From contig JAUMIR010000005.1 in assembly GCA_030847615.1 (NCBI GenBank), positions 242,954,645 through 243,018,644 on the forward strand: a DNA stretch of 64,000 nucleotides, in the 5' to 3' direction. Below the pieces are notes generated by a model. That model was not told the origin of the DNA, searched no databases, and worked only from the letters and a program-made list of their open reading frames with translations. Both the position numbers and the translations under genes were made by a program. How positions within the stretch are numbered: the first letter of the stretch is position 1; each line of letters opens with the position of its first letter. The stretch comes from Gambelia wislizenii (lineage: Eukaryota; Chordata; Lepidosauria; Squamata; Crotaphytidae). Of the stretch, positions 61,601 through 62,789 are shown piece after piece.

Positions 61601-61617
61601 TGCAAAAGAAGTTCTTG
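16604..61617 (+). CDS. OVCH1: Ovochymase-1, 25 coding exons, 3' end beyond window
   Basis: Secreted polyprotease of the ovochymase family; the frog relatives are released from the egg at activation. Spliced coding length in the window is 3,337 nt, 1,112 codons; human OVCH1 is about 1,130 residues (from memory), so only the end of CUB4 and the tail are missing. Domain order: signal peptide 1-17; propeptide to R85; trypsin domain 1, I86-337, with H126, D178, D270 (S1 pocket) and S276; CUB1 352-470; CUB2 475-588; trypsin domain 2 from I632 with H672, D721, D814 but Ala at 820; linker 870-902; CUB3 904-1017; CUB4 from C1040. C64 and C618 are placed to tie each propeptide to its protease domain (partners C198 and C741). 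Sequons at N385, N714, N744, N879 and N1028. All 24 junctions agree in phase. Distinguished from OVCH2 mainly by the TMTC1 neighbour. Confidence 0.93.
16670..17045. mobile_element. Nonautonomous DNA transposon-like repeat, family E, copy 1
   Basis: Shares with 54360-54735 the order: TCCAACTGTCC-like start, TGTCCCA(G/A)TTTCTCTCTC, a G+A-rich block, GTGTTCTTCCTCATTAA, CCTGGTTTTCA, then (G)AAATGTTGG(A/G)GGGT at the end. Ends are roughly inverted. It begins about 15 bp after the OVCH1 exon 1 donor. Contains a (GGGGA)n run at 16847-16878. Confidence 0.65.
17699..17741 (+). repeat. Homopolymer cluster C12 / A8 / T14
   Basis: Runs of C, A and T follow one another at 17704-17740; simple low-complexity DNA in OVCH1 intron 1. 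Confidence 0.9.
17964..18092 (+). CDS. OVCH1: OVCH1 exon 2 (candidate cassette), propeptide
   Basis: 129 nt open in the needed frame, phase 1 at both ends, residues 18-60 ([14 protein letters not shown] to FEKPDS). Acceptor TTTTGCAG at 17956-17963, donor GTAATG at 18093. Because it is symmetric, exon 1 could also splice straight to exon 3 without a frameshift. The peptide is polar with no domain I know, so this exon is less certain than the others. Confidence 0.5.
18243..18395. mobile_element. Foldback MITE, family B, with an internal hairpin
   Basis: CAGGTTGTTCTTT and AAAGAACAACCTG are exact 13-bp reverse complements 14 bp apart (18270-18309), nested inside GTAGCCCAACAAC / GTTGTTGGGCTA. The right side continues as a second, more normal half copy ending TTGCCCAACAACG. 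Confidence 0.65.
18647..18745 (+). mobile_element. tRNA-derived SINE (Sauria type), 3'-truncated
   Basis: Head only: GAGAGCCAGTATAGTACAGT, then a B-box-like CCAGGTTCAAAGCCCC. Broken at its 3' end by the family D element that follows. Confidence 0.65.
18745..19000. mobile_element. Foldback DNA transposon, family D
   Basis: Left arm contains CACTTTAATTGCTGTGGCTC, right arm GTCATGGCAATGAAAGCAGT; the two are loosely inverted, with GGATTCCATGGGATGTAG near the right end. Two other copies are at 27714-27898 and 31270-31560. Confidence 0.65.
19240..19372. mobile_element. Foldback MITE, family A
   Basis: Left arm TTACTTTTGGGGGCTATAAC, right arm TAGTCTATCTAAAAAAGTAA and a CATAACCAGTGGTCATGTTG centre. 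Confidence 0.7.
19400..19727 (-). mobile_element. LINE post-RT segment, inverted relative to its 3' end
   Basis: On the minus strand one frame (one stop) reads [52 protein letters not shown] and HHLPKIVLY, the region between RT and the C-terminal finger of the same LINE class as 15480-15692. It abuts the + oriented 3' end at 19728, the arrangement left by twin priming. Confidence 0.8.
19728..19822 (+). mobile_element. 3' end of the zinc-finger LINE
   Basis: Reads SHQRACRK, stop, and the same short 3' UTR with the TTCG-TTTA-CGAA hairpin and GAAAAGCCAGAG end as the copy at 15480-15692, in the opposite orientation. Only the last half of the finger remains. Confidence 0.8.
19823..22015. other. 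OVCH1 intron 2, 3' part, mostly unremarkable
   Basis: No extra exon passed the frame and splice test. A possible old repeat (GGGGCCAAATCTGGTCCTCC and nearby) lies at 21380-21500. The rest shows nothing recognisable. Confidence 0.5.
22016..22134 (+). CDS. OVCH1: OVCH1 exon 3, activation site of protease 1
   Basis: 119 nt, residues 61-100. It holds C64 of the propeptide and the activation sequence FSR-IIGGQ, so cleavage after R85 would free I86. Ends GGQPWQ in phase 0 before the unusual donor GTCTGA at 22135. Confidence 0.92.
22180..22270. mobile_element. Foldback MITE, family A, well preserved
   Basis: GTTACTTTTTTGGACCATAG and GGGAGTTGTAGTCCAAAAAA form the two arms around TGGCTGCCTGTCAATGG. 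Lies 45 bp after OVCH1 exon 3. Confidence 0.8.
22271..22560 (-). mobile_element. A/T-rich LINE 3'-end candidate
   Basis: Starts with AAACTTTATTGTATATAGCC, which resembles the reversed 3' end of a LINE also hinted at 55980 (AATCTTTATTATGGTCATAG). No coding part left; low certainty. Confidence 0.35.
23138..23458. mobile_element. Tc1/mariner (Tigger-like) MITE, copy 1
   Basis: Flanked by TA, with ends ACAGTCATCCTTCTGTAACC and the complement of GGGGGCCCATTGT. Shares GCCATTTTATATAAGGG and GGTATCCATGGGGGGT with copy 2 at 27900-28135. Confidence 0.8.
23865..23968. mobile_element. Foldback MITE, family B, diverged
   Basis: TTGGACTACAGCTCCCAGCA at the left and ATATCTAGAGGGTCATGCTT at the right. Confidence 0.6.
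24529..24626 (+). CDS. OVCH1: OVCH1 exon 4, catalytic His of protease 1
   Basis: 98 nt, residues 101-132, [16 protein letters not shown] to [13 protein letters not shown]126 is the catalytic His. Acceptor CTAAACAG at 24521-24528, donor GTAAGT at 24627, leaving phase 2. Confidence 0.95.
24655..24765. mobile_element. Foldback MITE, family A
   Basis: Begins TTTGAATGGATACTTTTTTG, right arm GGATTCTGGGATTTGTAGTT. It starts 29 bp after exon 4. Confidence 0.65.
24830..25470 (+). mobile_element. L2-type LINE 3' end
   Basis: Contains the region equivalent to the C-terminal frame of the L2 copy at 37.3 kb (AAGGTGCTGGTTCTGACCTA, AAAGCCCTTGGGGCC) and a T-rich 3' UTR ending CCTCAGGAGCCCTTATGAGC. Heavily mutated. 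Confidence 0.7.
25556..25728 (+). CDS. OVCH1: OVCH1 exon 5, catalytic Asp of protease 1
   Basis: 173 nt, residues 133-190. VTVGEYDL and SKIIVHPAF are typical S1 sequence; D178 in DSDIALLYL is the catalytic Asp. Acceptor ATGACAG, donor GTAAGG at 25729, phase 1. Confidence 0.95.
25935..26525 (-). mobile_element. BovB LINE 3' end
   Basis: Minus strand. The frame at 25900-26148 ends like the first copy ([36 protein letters not shown]). The 3' tail faces left (GTCAAGTTGGCTTTGATTTA on the + strand). 5'-truncated in OVCH1 intron 5. Confidence 0.9.
27055..27150. mobile_element. Foldback MITE, family A, half copy
   Basis: AAAGTTACTTTTTGGACTGT followed by GACTCCCAGAATTCTTCA; only the left arm is clear. 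Ends about 60 bp before OVCH1 exon 6. Confidence 0.6.
27212..27307 (+). CDS. OVCH1: OVCH1 exon 6
   Basis: 96 nt, residues 191-222, [15 protein letters not shown] to SGWGKDTE. C198 is the likely partner of propeptide C64. Acceptor TTCCTTAG, donor GTGAGG at 27308; phase 1 at both ends. Confidence 0.95.
27615..27712. mobile_element. Foldback MITE, family B
   Basis: TGTTGTTGGACTGCAACTTC on the left and GGTTGGAGTTGTCATC on the right, in OVCH1 intron 6, directly followed by a family D element. Confidence 0.65.
27714..27898. mobile_element. Foldback DNA transposon, family D
   Basis: TTTCACACTACACAATTATA at the left, GTAAACTGGAATCATAATAT at the right, with CCTAGGATTCCATAG in the right arm complementary to CTATGGAATCTTGGG in the left arm. 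Confidence 0.8.
27900..28138. mobile_element. Tc1/mariner (Tigger-like) MITE, copy 2
   Basis: Ends TATAGTTGGCCCTCTGTATC and the complement of CAAGAGCCCACTGTA, with TA at both borders. About 240 bp, no frame. Directly follows the family D element. Confidence 0.85.
28490..28605. mobile_element. Foldback MITE, family B, diverged
   Basis: GCAACTTGCGACCCTGCAGA at the left, GAGTTGCAGCCCAACCACAT with GGAGAGTCATAAT at the right. Confidence 0.5.
29279..29430 (+). CDS. OVCH1: OVCH1 exon 7, S1-pocket Asp of protease 1
   Basis: 152 nt, residues 223-273, [16 protein letters not shown] to GGRDACQ. D270, six residues before the catalytic Ser, predicts cleavage after Arg or Lys. Acceptor CTCTGCAG, donor GTAGGA at 29431, phase 0. 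Confidence 0.95.
29530..29960. repeat. A/T-rich repeat remnant plus SINE tail
   Basis: 29530-29700 is A/T-rich with reversed-LINE-like look (AAAACTTTATTTACATATTA). 29808-29955 is the + strand tail of a Sauria-type SINE (TTTTGGGCAAATCATATTCT, AAATCTTGCCAAGAAAACG) without its tRNA head. Confidence 0.55.
30425..30785 (-). mobile_element. tRNA-derived SINE split by an L2 tail
   Basis: Minus-strand SINE: tail at 30425-30588 and tRNA-like head at 30698-30785 (GGATTTGAACCCTGATCTCC, CACTCAAACCAC). The 110 bp between is the reversed 3' tail of an L2-type LINE (ATTTGTTTATATCCTACC, AAGGCAGCTTACAAAGATTA). Confidence 0.7.
30922..31114 (+). CDS. OVCH1: OVCH1 exon 8, catalytic Ser of protease 1
   Basis: 193 nt, residues 274-337. 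[10 protein letters not shown] carries the catalytic S276. The loop after GIGCG is longer than in trypsin (about nine extra residues, rich in Arg and Lys) before SPGVFSKV; such a long loop is also known in ovochymases. Acceptor TTATTTCAG, donor GTGAGG at 31115. Confidence 0.96.
31270..31560. mobile_element. Foldback DNA transposon, family D
   Basis: GACACCACTTTAACTGCCAT at the left and GACAATTAAGGTGGAATAAA at the right; the inner arms AATCCTGAGATCTATAGTTT and complement also pair. Confidence 0.75.
31568..32328 (-). mobile_element. Penelope-like element, GIY-YIG endonuclease end
   Basis: On the minus strand the frame reads [19 protein letters not shown], the start of a GIY-YIG nuclease domain, then [15 protein letters not shown], a block with [15 protein letters not shown], and a C-terminus. 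Two stops follow the nuclease motif. The reverse transcriptase part is missing. Lies in OVCH1 intron 8. Confidence 0.88.
32329..32850 (+). mobile_element. L2-type LINE 3' end
   Basis: CCTATAAAGCCCTGTATGGT, GAGAGGGCCTTCTCTGTGGC and a 3' end ATATAAATAAATAAA give the usual order. A (TG)7 run is at 32651. Confidence 0.75.
33178..33400. mobile_element. Foldback MITEs, families B then A
   Basis: 33178-33310 is family B (GTTGGATTGCAATTCTCATC and GATGGGAATTTCAGTCCCAG arms). 33325-33400 is a right half of family A (GATTCTGGGAGCTGTAGTCT, TTTTCAAGCTCTGC). They end 57 bp before OVCH1 exon 9. Confidence 0.65.
33457..33583 (+). CDS. OVCH1: OVCH1 exon 9, start of CUB1
   Basis: 127 nt, residues 338-379. 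[15 protein letters not shown] is the linker, and C352 opens CUB1 ([16 protein letters not shown]). Acceptor TTTGCTTAG, donor GTATTT at 33584, phase 2. Confidence 0.92.
34178..34402 (-). mobile_element. tRNA-derived SINE (Sauria type), nearly full length
   Basis: Minus strand. BovB-like tail at the left (TTGTAGTGTGCCTTCAAGTC), tRNA-like head at the right (TCCAACACTCAAACCACTAC). Best full-length example in the window together with 48233-48463. Confidence 0.85.
34681..34814 (+). CDS. OVCH1: OVCH1 exon 10, CUB1 middle
   Basis: 134 nt, residues 380-424. [19 protein letters not shown] is a standard CUB core; sequon at N385; C382 and C409 present. Acceptor TTGCTTCCAG, donor GTGTGT at 34815, phase 1. 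Confidence 0.94.
35440..35712 (+). mobile_element. CR1 LINE 3' end
   Basis: AGGAGGAACTTCCTGACAGT, GAGGCTGGATGGCCATCTGT, GGGTTGGACTAGATGGCCC and the terminal TGTGATTCTATGA. About 270 bp, in OVCH1 intron 10. Confidence 0.9.
35857..35997 (+). CDS. OVCH1: OVCH1 exon 11, end of CUB1
   Basis: 141 nt, residues 425-471, [16 protein letters not shown] to [11 protein letters not shown]428 is the last CUB1 cysteine. Acceptor is a CT-rich tract ending CTTCAG, donor GTAATT at 35998; phase 1 at both ends. Confidence 0.94.
36185..36302 (+). mobile_element. tRNA-derived SINE (Sauria type), head
   Basis: GAGAGCCAGTGTAGTGTAGT followed by a clear B box (GGTTCGAATCCC). Truncated after the CCTTGGTCAAGTCAAG block. 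Confidence 0.85.
37016..37038 (+). repeat. (AAT)n microsatellite
   Basis: Seven to eight AAT units, the 3' tail repeat of the L2 element that follows on the minus strand. Confidence 0.9.
37039..37738 (-). mobile_element. L2-type LINE, C-terminal ORF and 3' UTR
   Basis: Minus strand frame at 37258-37686 is open for over 140 codons: [41 protein letters not shown], then [15 protein letters not shown]. This is the end of the L2 reverse-transcriptase ORF. The 3' UTR ends with GTAAGCCGCCCCGATTGCGT (complement) and the AAT tail. The least decayed LINE frame of the window, in OVCH1 intron 11. Confidence 0.9.
37925..38531. mobile_element. hAT-type nonautonomous DNA transposon with 8-bp TSD
   Basis: Ends CAGTGTTGTAGCT and AGCTACACCACCG are inverted with few mismatches. 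8-mers CATGAAAA (37917-37924) and TATGAAAA (38532-38539) flank it. Carries a GGCGGTCTGCCCCAGGCGGC block near the left end and no transposase frame. Confidence 0.85.
38690..38935 (+). mobile_element. L2-type LINE tail followed by SINE tail
   Basis: 38690-38785 ends GTAGGATAAATAAATAGAA. 38795-38935 is a + strand Sauria-type SINE lacking its head (GGGTGACCTTCGGCAGGCCA to GAGGCACATAACAACC). It ends 64 bp before OVCH1 exon 12. Confidence 0.7.
39000..39130 (+). CDS. OVCH1: OVCH1 exon 12, start of CUB2
   Basis: 131 nt, residues 472-515. C475 opens CUB2; [18 protein letters not shown] is the characteristic CUB segment. Acceptor GTATTATAG, donor GTAATA at 39131, phase 0. Confidence 0.95.
39358..39451 (+). 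CDS. OVCH1: OVCH1 exon 13, CUB2 middle
   Basis: 94 nt, residues 516-546, [18 protein letters not shown] to GEHQI. The acidic DAVAVYDD segment matches the calcium-binding type of CUB domain. Acceptor CTTTCAG, donor GTAATA at 39452, phase 1. Confidence 0.95.
40080..40330. mobile_element. Foldback MITE, family B, long copy
   Basis: CAGATGTTGTTGGAGAACCA at the left, GGGAACTGTAGCCCAACACA at the right; centre expanded with a second half-copy (GGCAGTTGCAGTCCCACAAC). Confidence 0.6.
41470..41618 (+). mobile_element. L2-type LINE 3' tail
   Basis: GCAAGCCACCCTGAGATGTT then GGGATAGAAATATTTTGATA and an AAATAAAA end. Confidence 0.65.
41718..41945 (-). mobile_element. CR1 LINE 3' end
   Basis: Starts AGACTCAGAATCTTAGAGCT, with CATCTAGTCCAACCCCCTGC and GATGGCCATCCAGCCTCTGT. 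Minus orientation, 228 bp, ends 135 bp upstream of OVCH1 exon 14. Confidence 0.9.
42081..42218 (+). CDS. OVCH1: OVCH1 exon 14, end of CUB2
   Basis: 138 nt with the donor taken as GTCATG at 42219, residues 547-592, [17 protein letters not shown] to [12 protein letters not shown] donor after TCAG at 42209 would also keep the frame and shorten the protein by three residues. C550 is the CUB2 cysteine. Acceptor CTTCCCACAG. Confidence 0.9.
42303..42533 (+). mobile_element. 5S-rRNA-derived SINE
   Basis: The head (GATCTTGTCTGATCTGGGAA, GGTTAGTACTTG) keeps the 5S internal promoter region; the tail ends with TTGACAGGTGACTTGAAGGC, as in BovB-mobilised SINEs. Starts 85 bp after OVCH1 exon 14. Confidence 0.9.
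42787..42855 (+). CDS. OVCH1: OVCH1 exon 15, CUB2-protease 2 linker
   Basis: 69 nt, residues 593-615, [23 protein letters not shown]. Phase 1 at both ends; acceptor TCCCTGCAG, donor GTAAGC at 42856. Confidence 0.88.
43290..44350 (-). mobile_element. L2/Jockey-type LINE, reverse transcriptase region
   Basis: Minus strand, decayed. [22 protein letters not shown], then [17 protein letters not shown], are the RT core; upstream [20 protein letters not shown] and [17 protein letters not shown] also fit. Many frameshifts. Fills most of OVCH1 intron 15. Confidence 0.85.
44395..44500. repeat. A/T-only palindromic tract
   Basis: Nearly 100 bp with TATAATATAATAT-type units that can pair with themselves. 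Low-complexity DNA. Confidence 0.8.
44555..44680. mobile_element. Foldback MITE, family A
   Basis: GAGCTTGGAAACATTACTTT and AAGTAACATTTCCAATCTTC mark the full outer ends; inner arms GGACTACAGCTCTCAGTATC and GGGGGATTTTAGAAGTTACA. Confidence 0.8.
44865..44985. mobile_element. Foldback MITE, family B
   Basis: ACATTCTGGAGAGCACTGGT at the left and GGCTGTTGTAGTCCAATGCT with CTGGAAAGGGCCAGT at the right. Confidence 0.6.
44990..45290 (-). mobile_element. LTR-like dispersed repeat, copy 2 (uninterrupted)
   Basis: Paralog of 15350-15760. Here GTAAAGATTTGTTATGTAAC runs through without the LINE fragment, so it shows the sequence before insertion. AATAAATC-like signal on the minus strand is eroded. Confidence 0.55.
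45456..45636 (+). CDS. OVCH1: OVCH1 exon 16, start and catalytic His of protease 2
   Basis: 181 nt, residues 616-675. [12 protein letters not shown] leads to [16 protein letters not shown]; the residue before I632 is His, not Arg or Lys, so trypsin-like activation there is not expected. H672 (LTAAHC) is intact. C639 and C642 are an extra close Cys pair. Acceptor CTTGCAG, donor GTAAGT at 45637, phase 2. Confidence 0.95.
45795..45920. mobile_element. Foldback MITE, family A, full length
   Basis: CAGAGCTTAGAAACGTTGCT to AAGTAATGTTTCCAAGGTCT; arms GGACTACAAATGCCAGAGTT and GGGGAGTTGTAGTCTGAAAG. Confidence 0.8.
46190..47340. repeat. Unclassified A/T-rich insertion with a perfect hairpin
   Basis: No coding frame or known repeat. 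Arms at 46478-46496 and 46506-46524 are exact 19-bp reverse complements with 9 bp between. Downstream is a run of short repeats of TTACTGGTC/TTATTGGTCTTTTG (46855-46960). It could be an old LTR or DNA transposon in OVCH1 intron 16. Confidence 0.4.
47388..47460 (+). CDS. OVCH1: OVCH1 exon 17, protease 2
   Basis: 73 nt, residues 676-700, [20 protein letters not shown] to PTEQ. Acceptor TTTTCTAG at 47380-47387, donor GTAGAA at 47461, phase 0. Confidence 0.92.
47461..48120. other. OVCH1 intron 17, 5' part
   Basis: Overlapping ORFs on both strands here have no recognisable protein features. One block (ACATTACTTGCTGCCTTAGG at 47632) may be an old repeat. Nothing else seen. Confidence 0.45.
48120..48205 (+). 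mobile_element. SINE tail fragment
   Basis: TTCCCATAAATCAGAAACAA then TTTGACGGCACACAGCAGCA, the BovB-like end of a Sauria-type SINE. Confidence 0.65.
48233..48463 (-). mobile_element. tRNA-derived SINE (Sauria type), full length
   Basis: Minus strand from TGTTGTCATGTGCCTTCAAG (tail) to CACTCAAGCCACTACACCAT (head). It faces the SINE tail at 48120-48205. Confidence 0.9.
48945..49100 (+). mobile_element. L2-type LINE 3' tail with (AATA)n
   Basis: GCAAGCTGCCTTGGGTCCCA then an AATAAATAAATAAATAAAT end at 49078-49096. It stops 65 bp before OVCH1 exon 18. Confidence 0.75.
49166..49361 (+). CDS. OVCH1: OVCH1 exon 18, catalytic Asp of protease 2
   Basis: 196 nt, residues 701-765. D721 in HSDIALVQL is the catalytic Asp; sequons at N714 and N744; [10 protein letters not shown] ends the exon in phase 1. 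Acceptor CATGCAG, donor GTAAGT at 49362. Confidence 0.95.
49505..49665 (+). repeat. T- and G-rich low-complexity tract
   Basis: T15 at 49511, (TG)n at 49529, T and A runs, then G10 at 49650. Confidence 0.85.
49715..51470 (-). mobile_element. BovB LINE, 5' part (endonuclease region)
   Basis: Minus strand. Matches the 5' half of BovB: AAGAGGTCTCTTGCTC and the CATCCATTGAGGCTTCTCTT block, followed by the endonuclease part (CCAATCATCTATGATTAACA, GTTGGAGCATAAACTTGGAT on the + strand). Complementary in content to the 3'-end copies elsewhere. Interrupted by a 198-bp insertion at 50213-50410. Confidence 0.85.
50213..50410. mobile_element. Foldback insertion in BovB with 12-bp TSD
   Basis: TCTACAGGGATG occurs at 50201-50212 and 50411-50422, exactly flanking the insertion. 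Inside, TTGAGACTAACTGAGAGAAA and TTTCTCTCAGTTAGTCTCAA are inverted, as are GCATAAGCTTTT and the complement of AAAGCTTATGC. The GATATAGCCGTATTAGTCTG start is seen in a widespread amniote repeat. Confidence 0.85.
51690..51815. mobile_element. Foldback MITE, family B
   Basis: ACATGTTGCACTCCAGATGT at the left, GGCAATACAACATCTGGAGA with ACCACACATTGCCC at the right. Confidence 0.65.
52030..52700 (-). mobile_element. CR1 LINE 3' end, split by a SINE
   Basis: 52030-52323 and 52607-52700 form one CR1 3' region on the minus strand (ACCATCTAGTCAAACCCCCT, GACAGT, then TTCAGATATTTAAAGATAGC and TTGTGTCACCTCTCAGTC). About 390 bp of CR1 in total. Confidence 0.88.
52324..52606 (+). mobile_element. tRNA-derived SINE, second type, (AAAT)n tail
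   Basis: Starts GGGAGCCCTGGTGGTGCAGT, then GGTTAAATGCTGGTACTGCA, GGTAAAATGAGTGCCCAGCT, GGGGGCAATTAG, and ends in a run of AAAT units (52581-52606). Different head from the Sauria-type copies. Confidence 0.88.
52715..53041 (+). mobile_element. Retrotransposon-like ORF remnant
   Basis: An open frame of 108 codons includes [29 protein letters not shown] and [12 protein letters not shown], a layout like the post-RT part of some reptile LINEs. No catalytic motif is visible. Could be chance; just upstream of OVCH1 exon 19. Confidence 0.4.
53114..53268 (+). CDS. OVCH1: OVCH1 exon 19, protease 2 S1 pocket
   Basis: 155 nt, residues 766-817, [16 protein letters not shown] to GGQDSCQ. D814 in the pocket is kept although the Ser in the next exon is not. 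Acceptor TTCTGCAG, donor GTGAGT at 53269, phase 0. Confidence 0.95.
53660..54350 (+). mobile_element. CpG-rich LTR-like insertion
   Basis: Sharp change from A/T-rich intron to G+C- and CpG-rich DNA (GCGAGG repeats at 53703-53756), then a TCAATAAAAG signal at 53789, tandem 11-mers, CpG-rich blocks, and an end TGTCTGTTACA followed by TTGGCGGAG, which looks like the 3' end of an LTR plus the start of a primer-binding site. TTGGC also occurs at 53676-53680. No protein-coding frame of note. Solo LTR of a Ty3- or retrovirus-like element is the best guess. Confidence 0.5.
53974..54022 (+). repeat. Tandem 11-bp repeat
   Basis: About four units of CAATTAGCAAT with small changes, inside the LTR-like insertion. 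Confidence 0.85.
54360..54735. mobile_element. Nonautonomous DNA transposon-like repeat, family E, copy 2
   Basis: Starts AATACCCTCCAGTTGTCCTG and ends GAAATGTTGGAGGGTGTGGG; these ends are inverted (ACCCTCCA). Same interior order as copy 1 at 16670, without the (GGGGA)n expansion. Confidence 0.7.
54893..55005. mobile_element. Foldback MITE, family A
   Basis: GACTTTTTGGACTGCCAACT and the weaker right arm TTTGGATCCAAAAAGCCAAT around CATAGCCACTGGCCATGCTG. Confidence 0.7.
55290..55446 (+). CDS. OVCH1: OVCH1 exon 20, protease 2 with Ser-to-Ala change
   Basis: 157 nt, residues 818-869. Reads [10 protein letters not shown]: the catalytic Ser position is A820 (codon GCA). The rest is normal S1 sequence ([24 protein letters not shown]) and open, so this is not simple gene decay. 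Acceptor TTTGCAG, donor GTAAGG at 55447, phase 1. Confidence 0.96.
55665..55950 (+). mobile_element. L2-type LINE 3' end
   Basis: GGACAGAGCCTTCTTGGTGG, CAGGCTCTGGAACTCCCTTC, GTTTCACCAGGC and GGTGGAATATAAATGA in the usual order. Confidence 0.75.
55978..56345 (-). mobile_element. LINE 3'-end candidate and local duplication
   Basis: Opens with (TAGAA)n and AATCTTTATTATGGTCATAG, typical of a reversed LINE tail. Near its right end CTTACTGTCTCCTAAATAAC occurs twice, 33 bp apart (56291 and 56324), a direct duplication of about 33 bp. Confidence 0.5.
56455..56565 (+). mobile_element. L2-type LINE 3' tail with (ATT)n
   Basis: GTAAGCCGCCCCGATTGTGT then GGGGCGGGATAGAAATAAT and an ATT repeat, the same 3' end as the 37-kb copy in the other orientation. 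Confidence 0.85.
56971..57069 (+). CDS. OVCH1: OVCH1 exon 21, protease 2-CUB3 linker
   Basis: 99 nt, residues 870-902, [15 protein letters not shown] to LMGADGQ. No domain; sequon at N879. Acceptor TTGTAACAG (short tract), donor GTAACA at 57070; phase 1 at both ends, so it could be skipped in frame. Confidence 0.78.
57070..57625. other. OVCH1 intron 21
   Basis: No repeat or extra exon recognised. Confidence 0.55.
57626..57850 (+). CDS. OVCH1: OVCH1 exon 22, CUB3 main part
   Basis: 225 nt, the longest exon, residues 903-977. C904, the C921-C922 pair, C932 and C959 are present; [19 protein letters not shown] is the CUB core, but the usual tyrosine-rich YP.Y motif is replaced by CCPLAYTGD. Acceptor TTTGCAG, donor GTAATG at 57851. 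Confidence 0.93.
58045..58170. mobile_element. Foldback MITE, family A, with C-rich centre
   Basis: AAAGTTACTTTTTTGAATTA at the left, AAGTTTCCCAAGCTCTAAG at the right, interrupted by a C8-AC5 run. Confidence 0.65.
58460..58600 (+). mobile_element. 5S-derived SINE, 3' part
   Basis: AGGAAGGAACTGGCCAAACC, CCTCTGAGTATTCC and AGTCAATAGGCAACTTAAGG match the tails at 42.5 and 63.6 kb. The 5S head is lost. Confidence 0.75.
58638..58865 (+). mobile_element. tRNA-derived SINE (Sauria type)
   Basis: GAGCCAGCGTGATGTTGTGG, GTTCAAATCCTTGCTTGGCC, tail AGTCAGAAATGGCTTGAAGA. Full length, + strand. Confidence 0.88.
58880..58972 (+). mobile_element. CR1 3' terminus
   Basis: GGGGGTTGGACTAAATGGCC to CTATGATTCTGTGATT; about 90 bp, next to the SINE. 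Confidence 0.85.
59226..59351 (+). CDS. OVCH1: OVCH1 exon 23, end of CUB3
   Basis: 126 nt, residues 978-1019, [17 protein letters not shown] to YLVVRHQ. C981 is the last CUB3 cysteine. Acceptor TTCTTCAG, donor GTAAGG at 59352; phase 1 at both ends. Confidence 0.94.
59455..59565. mobile_element. Foldback MITE, family A, right half
   Basis: AACAGCTCCCATGGCTATAC and ACTGGGAGTTGTAATCCAAA, then AGTAACTTTGGCAAGCTCC. Confidence 0.6.
59656..59800 (+). mobile_element. tRNA-derived SINE (Sauria type), 3'-truncated
   Basis: GTGAGAGCCAATGTGGTGTA head and GGTGACCTTGGGCAAGTCAC; the tail is replaced by an L2-like GGATAGAAATATTTAAGTCA end. Confidence 0.8.
59930..60068 (+). CDS. OVCH1: OVCH1 exon 24, start of CUB4
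   Basis: 139 nt, residues 1020-1065. Linker [17 protein letters not shown] with a sequon at N1028, then C1040 and [17 protein letters not shown], a clear CUB start. Acceptor CCCCACCAG, donor GTGAGA at 60069, phase 2. Confidence 0.94.
60145..60272. mobile_element. Foldback MITE, family B
   Basis: TGTTAGACTACAAAGTCCAC at the left, GAGAGTTGTAGTCCAGCATA with TCTGGAGGATGCCAGG at the right. Confidence 0.65.
60640..60850 (+). mobile_element. L2-type LINE 3' tail
   Basis: TTGTAAGCCAACTTCAGTCC then GACAGGATATAAATTTAATG. Confidence 0.65.
61119..61149 (+). repeat. (CCATAA)n hexamer repeat
   Basis: Five units in a row inside a family B foldback element (61095-61215). The unit differs from the vertebrate telomere hexamer. 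Confidence 0.9.
61478..61617 (+). CDS. OVCH1: OVCH1 exon 25, CUB4 middle (last exon in window)
   Basis: 140 nt, residues 1066-1112. [25 protein letters not shown] has the CUB core; C1067 and C1095 present; ends [12 protein letters not shown] in phase 1. Acceptor TACCATAG, donor GTGAGA at 61618. The rest of CUB4 and the stop codon must lie beyond position 64000. Confidence 0.94.
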
Positions 61618-61934
61618 GTGAGATGTTTCCTAATAATAGTGAAACTGCAATTCAGTTGACTGTTCCTAATTCTAAGGACTTTTCACTCACCTAAAAAGTT
61701 GCTACAAAGAAGTTAAGACTTTCCTTCCTTGTGACTATTTCAGGAATCTGGAAAGAGGCAAAAGTCTCACACTGAAATAAGGTCAGGATTGGACGTTAAA
61801 GACATCCTGCCCATTAGAATCTATTGCTTTTCTGGGTTAATAATATCTGGTATGAGAACAGTGTAAGGATAGCTGCTTTCTCTTTCAAGAAGGGTTGGTT
61901 TTGACACCTTAAAAAAATCTTGCAGATTTCTCTG

Positions 61935-62010
61935 GGAGCATTACCCGGGTCCTGTGCTGGGGGAAAGGTGGGATATAAATAAAATAATTAATGCAATAAA
62001 TAAATATAAT
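61935..62010 (+). mobile_element. L2-type LINE 3' tail
   Basis: GGTGGGATATAAATAAAATA and a short AAATA run. Confidence 0.6.
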
Positions 62011-62084
62011 TCTATAAACATGTCTGGAAGCTAGGATTTAAACTGCTCTGTGGCCCGTAGGAAACTGTCTTATTCTGTTGATCC

Positions 62085-62545
62085 ACCGTGAAAGACCGTA
62101 TCTCCCTAAAACGAGCCTACCAGAGTACTGAGATCCACAGGGGAAGGGTTCCTCTCAGTCCTGCCACCATTATAGGCTCACCTGGTGAGGACAAGAGAGA
62201 GCCCTTCTCAGTGGCTGTTCCCACCTCTGGAACTCCCTTTCCTAGGAGGCTAGGCTGGCCCACTCCCTGCTTTCCTTTCTCCAGCAGGCAAAGACGTTTT
62301 TGTTTAAGCAGGCTTTTAATGTATTAGCGGGGGGGGGGGTGTTATTGGATATTTTATTTATCTTTTTAAACTTTGTTCATTCTTAAAATGATTTTAAAAT
62401 GTTTTAGCTGTCATTTTAACTGTTTTAAATTTTATTGTAAATTTATTGTAATTGTTTTTAATTGACTGTTTCTGGAAGCTGCCTTGGGTCCCACTTGGGG
62501 AGAAAGTCAGCATATATATTAAATAAATAAGTGAGCAAGCAAGCA
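62085..62545 (+). mobile_element. L2-type LINE 3' end
   Basis: GAAAGACCGTATCTCCCTAA, CCCTTCTCAGTGGCTGTTCC, TCTGGAACTCCCTTTCCTAG, GCTGCCTTGGGTCCCACTTG and an ATTAAATAAATAA end. Confidence 0.8.
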
Positions 62546-62789
62546 ACCTTGCTATTTTGCATGGGCAGCAGCTCTCCAGGGCTTTTGACAGAGATCTTTC
62601 CAACCCCTGCCTGAAAATGCTGGGATTTGGACTCAAGACTTTCTGCATGCAAAGTTCTCTATGTTCTGCTAAAGAACTCCAGTGGCCACCCCTCCTCAAC
62701 CCACTCCTTAATCTCCTTTGTTAAGTGAAGAAGGAAATGATGGTACAAACATGTTGCTGTTATGTTGATAGCAGTGTGTGTCCCCTTAA

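Noticed and set aside
16604..61617. Assignment to OVCH2 instead of OVCH1
   Set aside because: Domain order protease-CUB-CUB-protease-CUB-CUB and the position directly after TMTC1 favour OVCH1. OVCH2 lies elsewhere in vertebrate genomes.
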